NCBI RefSeq assembly: GCF_042643355.1
Contig: NZ_JBHRSS010000001.1
Coordinates: forward strand, 620,001 to 684,000
Reading direction: 5' to 3'
Length of the DNA stretch: 64,000 nt
Source: Salinisphaera aquimarina
GTDB lineage: Bacteria; Pseudomonadota; Gammaproteobacteria; Nevskiales; Salinisphaeraceae
In this document: positions 56,934 through 64,000 of the stretch, piece by piece
Numbering within the stretch: the stretch's first letter is position 1
Layout of the letters: the number at the start of each line of letters is the position of its first letter
Program-made: the position numbers and the translations under genes
The notes under the pieces: generated by a model
Seen by the model: the letters and a program-made list of their open reading frames with translations, nothing else
Told to the model about the DNA's origin: nothing
The model's database searches: none

Positions 56934-57588
56934 GATCTAGCCCCTTGGCGGGTGCCGGTGATTGCGCAGCGAAGTATTGGGCGACTGGCTTGATATCCGA
57001 TTCGTCCAACTTAGCGGCGATCGACGCCATCAAACCCATGGGCCCGCCGGGTCGCTTGCCATTGCGCCAGGCCCGCAACTGACCTTCGAGATAAGCTGCT
57101 GGTTGGCCGGCGAGGGCGGGGAAGTGCTCGCCCACACCCACACCCGCCGGGCCATGGCATTGGACACACGCGGGAATATCGTTCGCCCAACGGCCATGTT
57201 CCGCGAGCTCGGCGCCAGTATCGGGTGGGTTATCCGATTGTCCTTTGCTTGCCTGCGCGCCTTCTGCGGAAAGCTGACTGTAATAGGTGGCCATCGCGCT
57301 TCGCTGGTCCGTGGACAACGCACTAGCAATCGGCTGCATGACCGCATTCTCGCGCGCGCCGCTGGCGAAGGCGTCGAGCTGCGCCTCGAGATAGGGCGCG
57401 CCGAGCCCGGCAAGGCGGGGAAAGCCGGCGGCCGCATTGCCTTCGCCATGCGCGCCATGGCAGCTACTACAGGGCGCGATGTTCTCGCCGAGGCCTTGAT
57501 TCGCTATATCGCTTGGACTTGCCTGTACCCAAGGCGAGACCGATAGAAGCCACACAAGCGCAGAAAGGGTGCATTTACGTATTGCCAT
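56926..57588 (-). CDS. tsdB: Diheme cytochrome c4-type electron acceptor (TsdB-like)
   Basis: A 220-residue periplasmic protein with a signal peptide (LSALVWLLSVSPWVQA) and two c-type heme sites, APCSSCHGAHGEG and PACVQCHGPAGVG, in duplicated halves that both contain a G.P.LAG-YLE-QL pattern. The start MAIRKCTLS is chosen to give a proper signal peptide; an earlier ATG or GTG lies eight codons upstream. In this position it would accept electrons from TsdA and pass them to the oxidases. Overlap with tsdA supports co-translation. Confidence 0.87.
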   Translation of the reverse strand: MAIRKCTLSALVWLLSVSPWVQASPSDIANQGLGENIAPCSSCHGAHGEGNAAAGFPRLAGLGAPYLEAQLDAFASGARENAVMQPIASALSTDQRSAMATYYSQLSAEGAQASKGQSDNPPDTGAELAEHGRWANDIPACVQCHGPAGVGVGEHFPALAGQPAAYLEGQLRAWRNGKRPGGPMGLMASIAAKLDESDIKPVAQYFAAQSPAPAKGLDHE

Positions 57589-57617
57589 TGTTAGAGCCTC
57601 CGCTTGGACCATTACAT

Positions 57618-57635
57618 CGTACCCCTACACGTATC
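57618..57635. promoter_or_regulatory. Degenerate CsoR-type operator
   Basis: CGTACCCCTACACGTATC matches 12 of 18 positions of the sqr/pdo site and sits between the divergent tsdB (30 bp before its start) and TauE/SafE genes (65 bp before). Symmetry is poor, so binding is uncertain; location is what makes it worth noting. Confidence 0.35.
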
Positions 57636-57699
57636 TGTATACTACCGAGGCATAAAGATAGAGCAATTAGTTCTATAGAAATTGATATCCAGATGGTGG

Positions 57700-58530
57700 A
57701 TGAGCGCCATGAGTGTGATTTTCGGAGTTCTTGTAGGCCTTGCCCTTGGCCTGACAGGCGGAGGCGGTTCGATTTTCGCAGTGCCGCTATTGATTTACGG
57801 CCTCGGCGAACCGGCGCAGGCTGCGATAGCGGTATCGCTCGGCGCAGTCGCAATTACCGCGGCGTTTGGCGCAGCAGAGTCTTATTGGCGGGGCTTAATC
57901 GAGCTCAGGGCAGGACTCATCTTTGCAGTGGCAGGAGTTGCGACTGCGCCCGTCGGGGTCTATCTGGGCGATCTAGTTGACGAAGCTACGATTACGGCGC
58001 TATTCGCTGGCGTGATGATCCTCGTGGCTACAAGGATGTTTCGAAGCGCGCGCCGTGCGGGTGATGACTCGAAAGTCGTACGGGCGAGGCCGGCCGCCGA
58101 CGCTCATGACGACCCGGGCACCGTTTGTCACTACAGCCGCGATGGCCAACTCCGGCTGAACGCGCCATGTAGCGCAGCGCTTGTAGCCGTCGGAGTTCTC
58201 GTCGGTGTCCTCTCCGGCTTTTTCGGCGTGGGTGGCGGCTTTCTAATCGTACCGGCGCTGATCATGATCACCGAAATGGGAATTCACAGAGCGGTCGCGA
58301 CTTCCCTTTTGGTGATTACGCTTATTGGGTTATCCGGACTCACATCAGCGGTTTTTTCCGGTCGTGATATCGACTGGGCACTGACCGGCTTATTCATACT
58401 CGGTGGTGTTTTGGGCATGATCGGAGGCCGTACGTTGTCACGGTATATAGCTGGTCCGTCGCTGCAACTGGCTTTTTCGATCGCCATGCTGCTCACTGCC
58501 GGCTACATGATCCTCAAAACGTTCTCGTAA
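57700..58530 (+). CDS. TSUP-family (TauE/SafE) sulfite/sulfonate exporter
   Basis: A 276-residue inner-membrane protein with about eight helices in two repeats: FGVLVGLALGLTGGGGSIFAVPLLIYGLG and VGVLVGVLSGFFGVGGGFLIVPALIM. These glycine-rich GxTGGGGS and GFFGVGGG motifs define the family, which exports sulfite, sulfoacetate or related anions. Being divergent from tsdBA and in the sulfide island, export of sulfite formed by the persulfide dioxygenase is the simplest role. The exact start is uncertain; ATG at 57700 or 57709. Confidence 0.86.
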   Translation: MSAMSVIFGVLVGLALGLTGGGGSIFAVPLLIYGLGEPAQAAIAVSLGAVAITAAFGAAESYWRGLIELRAGLIFAVAGVATAPVGVYLGDLVDEATITALFAGVMILVATRMFRSARRAGDDSKVVRARPAADAHDDPGTVCHYSRDGQLRLNAPCSAALVAVGVLVGVLSGFFGVGGGFLIVPALIMITEMGIHRAVATSLLVITLIGLSGLTSAVFSGRDIDWALTGLFILGGVLGMIGGRTLSRYIAGPSLQLAFSIAMLLTAGYMILKTFS

Positions 58531-58553
58531 TTCAGGAATTACACTAGACCAAT

Positions 58554-58577
58554 GGCCGCATTCGGCCAGAAGCTGCC
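58554..58577. repeat. 24-nt imperfect palindrome, site D
   Basis: Arms GGCCGCAT and AAGCTGCC around TCGGCCAG, the same layout as sites at 2543-2566 and 9675-9698. It lies exactly between the sulfur island and the nuclease-like gene block, again at a change of gene content. The rest of 58531-58705 shows nothing else. Confidence 0.55.
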
Positions 58578-58705
58578 GTTCGTTGAATCGAAGAATCGCG
58601 ACTTACGCTTGCTGTGCCTCACGCGGCATTGCTAGCGGTTAGCCGCAACAAGCCTAAGTTGTATCGTGTAGCACTTTCGTCGCAATAGATCAGGAATAGG
58701 CTGCA

Positions 58706-61036
58706 ATGGACGAGGAGCAACGCAAGGAGGCCGCGACCTCCGTGCTGGGAGATATGCAGGCCATAGCCGCCAAGATGCGCGCACTGATCGTCGCCATGCC
58801 CGCGCATGATCTACTCGGCTATATCTACGCTCAATACATGATGAAAGCGATGGCGGAACAAAACGCCACCGAAGAACAACGCGAACCCGATGGCCCAGAT
58901 AATCTCATCAACGAGAACCAATTCCTGCTGGAATACGTGCACGCGGTTCTTGCGTCAGATACTGCTCCTGCTGATGTGACATTCGACGAAGCTCAGTGCG
59001 CCGAGCTGTATGAACTTGGTCGCAAACTGCGAGAGCAGGCCATTTTATTCGCTATGATCACGTCCTCCGATAGCAAAGACGGCGTCTTCGGTCCCGACAC
59101 GGCCGACATTGAATACCACGCGAAATCCACCTGGCTCATGCTACGCGGGAACCGCTACCAGGTTTTGGAAGGCGATTTCTATCGCTACGTTCTGGCGCCT
59201 CACAATAGTATTCTTAAAGAAGTATACGGCGTGAGCGCCGCCGATATCGCGGAAGGCTTTCAGGCCATGGCCGACGCCACGCGGTCTGGGCATGCCGACG
59301 CAATTATGGAGATGATGACGCAGTTTGAGGCGGCACAGGCATTCGCTGCGGCGGCGGGCAGGCCTCTGGCAAATGTCATGGAGGAGTGGGTTAAGGCCAA
59401 TGCAGAACAATCGAACGCCGCCGGGCGTGCCATGGATGACATTTTTCGTGGCGGCGTCGCCAATGTGAGCCGTCACACGAAGCTGCCGCAGGCGCTGTTA
59501 GCGGACTTGGCGTATCGACGTGGAGAAGAAACTGAGTTCTTCGCTGCAGGCGATTTTGCGGGGACACCCTACCGGACTCTGCCTGCTCGGAAGAAGCCCT
59601 TAATCCAGCTAGGATCGGACTACTACGCTGTCGATCCTTGCTTCACTCGCGATGCAGGATACCGCGCGCTTCTCTACAACCTTCTTCAGCGAAAGCCGGG
59701 TTACAAGAGGAGCTTTGAAAGTCGGCAGAAAAAGATGAGCGAAGCTGCCTTCGCCGACATTCTCTCCGCCCAACTTCCTAGCGCGACAATTTTTCAGGAG
59801 GTCTACTACAAGGACCCTGTCAGCAAGCAGTGGTTCGAAAACGACACCCTCATCTTGATCGATGACGTGCTGTTTCTTGTTGAAGCTAAGGCTGGCGCAG
59901 CTGCCACTATCGCGTCGCCAGCGCTGGATTTCGGTCGCCACGCACAATCTGTGCAGGATTTGGTGCTTAAGGCCTTTAAGCAGTGTGAGCGCTTCTTCAA
60001 TTATCTGAGTTCGGGGGATGAAGTGTCCCTCTACCACCTGATTGACGGCAAATATGAAGAGTGGGGTCGCGTCCGCAGCTCCGACTATCGCGTGATGGTT
60101 CCGGTCGGGCTTACGGTGGAGTCGTTCTCGCCCTTTTCTGCATATTGCAAGGAGCTGTCGCAGGTTAAGCCGCTACTTGGCAAGCATGCGTTCGTTTCGC
60201 TGTCGATCGACGACTTGTTTGTGCTCAAGCGTCTCCTGCCTACACCGGGTGAGTTCGCTCATTACATGGAGGTGCGGCAGGCCGTGGCCGGGATTCGCCG
60301 GGCTCATCTCTTCGACGAGTTCGACCACCTTGGCGCATACCTGAAGAAGAACCGATTCGATCAAGATATTGCCTACCAGCTAAAGGGTAGCAAGGTGAAC
60401 ATGCTTGTCTGGGACGGCATGAGCGACATAGTCGACAGGTGCTTCGAGGGTGAAGACTGGGAAAGTGAGCCGCTTCCGACGCAGGACTTCCCGGAGGAGG
60501 TGCTGAAGCTGCTTGCGGCGCTTGACGCTATCCGAGCATGCGGGTGGCTTTCAGCTGAAAGCCACATTCGTGACCTGGGAGAAGATGGGAGAAATAATCT
60601 CGCTAAGATGCTGACTGGCCTTCGTCAAACCCTGAACGTACATCCCGCTCGCTATTTCCTTTTGTCCGGGGGGCGCGAGCCGCTGTTCGTTTGGCTTCAA
60701 CGACACGGCCACCAAATTGAATGGACCAAGGTCAACGACAAAGCGAGCGCAACAGCGTTGTCTGTCAGAGCTTCTAACGTCATCGGCGTTGTGGCAGAGG
60801 TTGGTACCGATGGGAGCTATCGCGGGGCACAGTCCTTCGCTGTTCAAATACCGACGGTGCGAACGGAAAAGCACGCCTACATTTACGAAGATGCCGCACG
60901 AATGGTTCAACGCGGGCAGTTGAATCTCAACAGACCGAAAAACGTAGTTCGCCCCGCGAAGGCCCGTAAGTTGGGGCGGAATGATCCTTGCCCTTGCGGC
61001 AGTGGCGTAAAGTACAAAAAATGTCATGGTCGCTAA
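58706..61036 (+). CDS. Large protein with PD-(D/E)XK-like motif and SEC-C tail
   Basis: A 776-residue soluble protein not assigned to a named family. Near residues 377-397 ENDTLILIDDVLFLVEAKAG has the D ... E-x-K pattern and flanking hydrophobic strands of PD-(D/E)XK nucleases, followed by QCERFFNYL as a likely helix. The C-terminus NDPCPCGSGVKYKKCHG is a SEC-C zinc motif (C-x-C-x8-C-H), an accessory domain common in nucleases of accessory islands. The first 350 residues look helical (EAATSVLGDMQAIAAKMRALIVAMP). Codon use is less GC-rich than in the metabolic genes. A defence nuclease is possible; no partner is certain. Confidence 0.65.
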   Translation: MDEEQRKEAATSVLGDMQAIAAKMRALIVAMPAHDLLGYIYAQYMMKAMAEQNATEEQREPDGPDNLINENQFLLEYVHAVLASDTAPADVTFDEAQCAELYELGRKLREQAILFAMITSSDSKDGVFGPDTADIEYHAKSTWLMLRGNRYQVLEGDFYRYVLAPHNSILKEVYGVSAADIAEGFQAMADATRSGHADAIMEMMTQFEAAQAFAAAAGRPLANVMEEWVKANAEQSNAAGRAMDDIFRGGVANVSRHTKLPQALLADLAYRRGEETEFFAAGDFAGTPYRTLPARKKPLIQLGSDYYAVDPCFTRDAGYRALLYNLLQRKPGYKRSFESRQKKMSEAAFADILSAQLPSATIFQEVYYKDPVSKQWFENDTLILIDDVLFLVEAKAGAAATIASPALDFGRHAQSVQDLVLKAFKQCERFFNYLSSGDEVSLYHLIDGKYEEWGRVRSSDYRVMVPVGLTVESFSPFSAYCKELSQVKPLLGKHAFVSLSIDDLFVLKRLLPTPGEFAHYMEVRQAVAGIRRAHLFDEFDHLGAYLKKNRFDQDIAYQLKGSKVNMLVWDGMSDIVDRCFEGEDWESEPLPTQDFPEEVLKLLAALDAIRACGWLSAESHIRDLGEDGRNNLAKMLTGLRQTLNVHPARYFLLSGGREPLFVWLQRHGHQIEWTKVNDKASATALSVRASNVIGVVAEVGTDGSYRGAQSFAVQIPTVRTEKHAYIYEDAARMVQRGQLNLNRPKNVVRPAKARKLGRNDPCPCGSGVKYKKCHGR

Positions 61037-61088
61037 GGACGACCCCCGAATGACAACCATCTCGCGTCCAGCCTAGTTTTGGGGGCAG

Positions 61089-61436
61089 CTAAGGAAATTT
61101 GCGTCGATTATCGCGGCAGATTCCAGCACTTTGAGACTGAGACAGGGCGGGCGTGCCCGCGTAGCTTGACTCGTGTAAGCCGCGATCGGCAAAGGTGGAG
61201 GCTTTTCCGGATACGAAGACGGACATCGCCAGGGCCTGACGGATTTGCGCAGAGATATTGGGCAACCATAGTTCCCCGATGAGCAGCGCGAGGTAAGCAT
61301 CCATCGCACTGATCGGAGTGAGGTCCGCAAGAAGGGCCTCAATACTGCGATCTAATTCCTTCGCGCTTTCGCTGACAGAACACTGCGGCCCTTGAGTTAT
61401 CCGGCGGTGTGGCTTCTTGGGCTTGCGCTTAGACAT
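61089..61436 (-). CDS. Hypothetical protein
   Basis: A 115-residue frame starting MSKRKPKKPHRRITQG with a basic tail, then a helical part ELDRSIEALLADLTPISAMDAYLALLIGELWLPNISAQIRQAL that reads like real protein. The last 30 residues look less convincing, so the gene may be truncated at its 3' end. It is convergent with the large nuclease-like gene (52 bp between stops). No family was recognised. Confidence 0.4.
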   Translation of the reverse strand: MSKRKPKKPHRRITQGPQCSVSESAKELDRSIEALLADLTPISAMDAYLALLIGELWLPNISAQIRQALAMSVFVSGKASTFADRGLHESSYAGTPALSQSQSAGICRDNRRKFP

Positions 61437-61463
61437 CGTATTCTTCCGCCTGAGATGGGTCAC

Positions 61464-61889
61464 TCGAGCCTGTTATCGATTGAGCCCTCCGACGCAATCG
61501 CCATATCACTATTGTACGAACGGTGATTTTTCACATTTGTCCGAGCCACACGTGTTGCAACCATTTGCTGTCGGCGGTGGACTCGGCGGCAGAAATTGGC
61601 GGGGCCATGAGGGCGTCGTCTAGCCGCGCCGCTATTTCGGACAAGGCGGCTCGTGTTCGCAGGTAGTGTCGACCAAGTTGCGGAACGCATCGTGAGCCTG
61701 AAAGAACTACTCAGTCACGATATCGAGAAAATGAACAATTTTTGTTGCGCGGCGCGGCCGTGCCAGAGAAGATCGAAGTAATAGGGATCGCACGCGCCCT
61801 CCAGAAAAGGGTACTCGGTTACGTGATCGACCAAAGCCGCGGCGCTGCCTGCCAGGAAATCGTCACCATGTAGTCTGGGGGTTTGAGTA
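61464..61889. other. Stretch without a supported gene
   Basis: About 430 bp between the small hypothetical gene and the large plus-strand gene. Frames present are short and not protein-like. It should include the promoters of both neighbours; no clear operator, terminator or repeat was found. Confidence 0.4.
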
Positions 61890-63608
61890 GTGCGCCGATT
61901 TGATAGAAAGGCCCTGAGCGCTCTAGCGTGGGCTCCGGAAAAAGAAGACGCGGTCGCATGGTTGCTCGGTGCCGAGGCATCTGTTGATTTCCTGCGAGAT
62001 AACGCCACGCGCGATGAGCTCGTGATCTACGCCAGTGGTGGCGCGGTTCTGGTGCATGGCGTACTCGCGCCGGCCAACCAGGTGACTCCGCCAAACCACA
62101 ACGACCTGCGGGGTGCCTACCTTATGCCGGAGGACGCGTGGTGCATTCAGCGTGCCTGGGGCGGCGGGGCAGGTCATCGCATGTACCTCGATCCGCCCCT
62201 TAGCAGCGCGGGCTGCAAGTCCCTGGTGGGCGGAGAGAAGCTCATTTATCGCCGTTCGTTCAACGGAGTGACCAAAGACGCGCCGCCTATTGAACTCAGT
62301 CAGAAACTGGTGCACAGCTTGGCGCTGTACTGGGTCGAAGAGCGAAATGCGTATTGTCGACTCGATGATCGAGGCGATATCGAGGACGTTATCCGGGTGG
62401 TCTGGCTCAAGGGGCCACCCACGGAGCCCGAGATGGCGGTGGTGACCATCCTGATCGAGGACTTGGCCACCTACATGGCGCTAGCTGACATGGTGCTGGT
62501 GTTCAAATTCGATTTCACTCGTTTTGAGCCCAAGAACTTCGGCGGGTGGCACCAGGAGCGTCAGACAAACAAGAAGTCGGCGCCAGACCTGTTCTACGAC
62601 GTGGGTTGCTCGGCGAACGCCAGCTACGCCAACGGCATCATGGTTCTGCGCTCCAAACTCACCGTCGAACAACTCGTTCAGGCATGGAGGGACGAAGAGG
62701 ACGAATCCAAAAAGCAGTACGCCATGTTCAAGATCGTCGACTGGAAGAACCAGCGCCAGATAGAAACGTCCTGCGGTCCAGACCACCTGTCGAACTACTT
62801 CGAAAAGTCCGACAAGCCTTTCGAGATCTCACCAGCTTTCTTCCGCCCCGAAGTGCTCACGCGATTCAAGAACGATCCTGAAAAGTACGACTTGGAAGAC
62901 CGCAGCATCGGTTGTCGAAATGCTTGGTATCTGAAGACCTACGACATCAATGAAGCCGGGCAGGTCCACACCTACGTCGGTTACCTGGCCAAGCTGCCGT
63001 ACGAGGAGCAGGTGTACTGGCAGTCATTCAACGAATGGCCCAAGGCGCCGATTTCCAAGCGTGCCTACGAGAATGATTTCGAAGGTAAGTGGAGCAGCGA
63101 GTGCGATCCGCTGCAGATGCTCAAGTACAAAATCCGTCAGCTCGACCAGAATCCGCCCGCGTGGTGGAAGATTCGCGGCGACGAGTTGATAGACGTTGCC
63201 CGCTACCCGGCGACCGATTCAGTGTCCGAGTGGGGCGACGAGATCCTCGCGCTGGATCAAATGCTGGTCGAAGGCTTCCTCGCCAAGCCCTTGCAGAAGC
63301 TCGCGACGGACGCCGGCCGCAAGATCGACAAGCAATGGCAATCGGTGCGCTTGCTGCAGGATTATCTGGAAGCCCAAGGTCGCGCCCCTGAGGAAGCGAG
63401 AGCGGTGATGGAGCCGCTGGCGCGGTTGCACGGGCTGCGCAGCATCCTCAAAGGCCACGGCGCCCCGTCCAAGAGTACGGCCGCCTCCAAGAGTGCACGC
63501 AAAGACCACGGCACGTTGCGCGCACAGTTCACTGCCTTGGCAGGCGAGTGCGACGACACATTCATTTCTGTCCTAAGGGCATTCGGCACGGCGATCAAGC
63601 TGGACTAG
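61890..63608 (+). CDS. Large unrecognised protein
   Basis: A 572-residue soluble protein starting at a GTG preceded by a G-rich stretch. No signal peptide, membrane helix or known catalytic motif was recognised. Coherent blocks include AYLMPEDAWCIQRAWGGGAGHRMYLDPPL, FDFTRFEPKNFGGWHQERQTNKKSAPDLFYDV split by residues 210-245, ISPAFFRPEVLTRFKNDPEKYDLEDRSIGCR in a similar way around 320-350, and WYLKTYDINEAGQVHTYVGYL. The C-terminal 130 residues are helical and basic at one end (SKSTAASKSARKDHG). It follows the nuclease-like gene block and may belong to the same system; function unknown. Confidence 0.7.
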   Translation: MRRFDRKALSALAWAPEKEDAVAWLLGAEASVDFLRDNATRDELVIYASGGAVLVHGVLAPANQVTPPNHNDLRGAYLMPEDAWCIQRAWGGGAGHRMYLDPPLSSAGCKSLVGGEKLIYRRSFNGVTKDAPPIELSQKLVHSLALYWVEERNAYCRLDDRGDIEDVIRVVWLKGPPTEPEMAVVTILIEDLATYMALADMVLVFKFDFTRFEPKNFGGWHQERQTNKKSAPDLFYDVGCSANASYANGIMVLRSKLTVEQLVQAWRDEEDESKKQYAMFKIVDWKNQRQIETSCGPDHLSNYFEKSDKPFEISPAFFRPEVLTRFKNDPEKYDLEDRSIGCRNAWYLKTYDINEAGQVHTYVGYLAKLPYEEQVYWQSFNEWPKAPISKRAYENDFEGKWSSECDPLQMLKYKIRQLDQNPPAWWKIRGDELIDVARYPATDSVSEWGDEILALDQMLVEGFLAKPLQKLATDAGRKIDKQWQSVRLLQDYLEAQGRAPEEARAVMEPLARLHGLRSILKGHGAPSKSTAASKSARKDHGTLRAQFTALAGECDDTFISVLRAFGTAIKLD

Positions 63609-64000
63609 GGCTCGGACGTCGCGGCTTGAGATATCGACACCTACTTGGCGTCGATGCGATCGCACAGCTGGCCGATGAGCTTCGAGAGGCGGTCATTGTC
63701 GCCTTGACCTTGATGTACTCGGCCAGATTCGCGACGTGGGTTGCCTCCGGCGGCAGCGGCAGCGGCCGCCGGTCTACCGGGCGTGTTGATCGATCGGGTT
63801 GAGTTCCAGAGGGGTGGTCAAGGTCATCCGCTTGATAACGTGATTGTGTGGGGGCTACGCCGCAAGGACATAATCGATGTCTTGATGGGCAAAGGAGGCA
63901 AATGATCGTTTCTGGAACGAGCTCGGCATCGGCAAGCGAGCTCTTGCAATTGGATCAAAAGCGACGATTCTGACGGACAACGCGGCATGGAGCGTGGTTT
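63609..64000. other. Right end of window, no supported gene
   Basis: Short frames on both strands look like scraps: a plus-strand end (VIVWGLRRKDIIDVLMGKGGK, stop near 63905) without a start, and a minus-strand frame around 63645-63770 that appears frameshifted. They may be gene remnants of the island border. Nothing can be named. Confidence 0.35.

Noticed and set aside
1..64000. CRISPR arrays, rRNA genes, replication origin
   Set aside because: No regularly spaced direct repeats, no rRNA-like stretch and no iteron or DnaA-box cluster were noticed.

Overview
The window looks like chromosome or large-replicon DNA of a GC-rich, respiring, probably salt-adapted gammaproteobacterium. A Salinisphaera-like organism is a guess from the gene set: a NhaA antiporter, two ClC channels, a cyanide-insensitive bd oxidase plus an aa3-type oxidase, Rnk, NsrR and Hmp. 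No rRNA, CRISPR array or complete tRNA was seen. Ordinary metabolic cassettes are separated by recombinase genes, decayed genes and short palindromes, so this is accessory, much-rearranged DNA.

Layout. (1) 1-2.7 kb: the end of a phage-type integrase, translationally coupled to an OB/HD-domain protein and a Lon-like AAA+ ATPase. (2) 2.8-9.7 kb: a ClC channel, then an IclR-regulated uptake and hydrolysis cassette (MHS transporter, deacetylase, M20 peptidase) ending in an asparaginase remnant. (3) 9.7-11.8 kb: debris of Tn3 transposase, flavin reductase and disulfide reductase genes around an intact Dps gene. (4) 11.8-25.6 kb: a long minus-strand run of electrophile and oxidant defence genes (Old Yellow Enzyme, three DJ-1/PfpI-type proteins, FNT channel, quinone-reductase-like MDR, HbpS, DsbA, peroxiredoxin, ABM monooxygenase, formaldehyde dehydrogenase). 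It is headed by a strong sigma-54 promoter with two upstream dyads. Next to it lie a MEDS sensor, a sigma-54 activator and a DsbA-NhaA fusion.

(5) 25.8-27.5 kb and 36.3-37.1 kb: two nearly identical units of about 780 bp, each coding only for a 213-residue tyrosine recombinase. Their ends match a 24-nt imperfect palindrome that also occurs alone at three other places. (6) 27.5-36.3 kb: nitrosative-stress genes (hmp, nsrR, AhpD-like, nitronate monooxygenase fused to DUF2945), DUF488, a guanidinium exporter behind a candidate guanidine-II riboswitch, Rnk, a frameshifted second ClC gene, and a GntR regulator with a BASS transporter.

(7) 37.2-58.5 kb: a sulfide and thiosulfate island. It holds the CioAB oxidase with a tiny third subunit, a CsoR-family regulator with unusual cysteines, two YeeE proteins, sulfide:quinone oxidoreductase, persulfide dioxygenase, Dps, DsrE, a DsbG/TlpA/DsbD relay, cytochrome oxidase subunit I with heme O synthase, a two-component system, a bacterial oil-body-associated lipoprotein, TsdAB and a TauE/SafE exporter. 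An 18-bp palindrome of the TATACCC-GGGTATA type precedes cioA, sqr/pdo and the DUF2244/two-component pair, with a weaker match at tsdBA/tauE. This suggests one regulon joining sulfide oxidation to a sulfide-tolerant terminal oxidase. (8) 58.7-63.6 kb: a large protein with a nuclease-like motif and a SEC-C tail, and a large unrecognised protein, resembling a defence or island cargo module.
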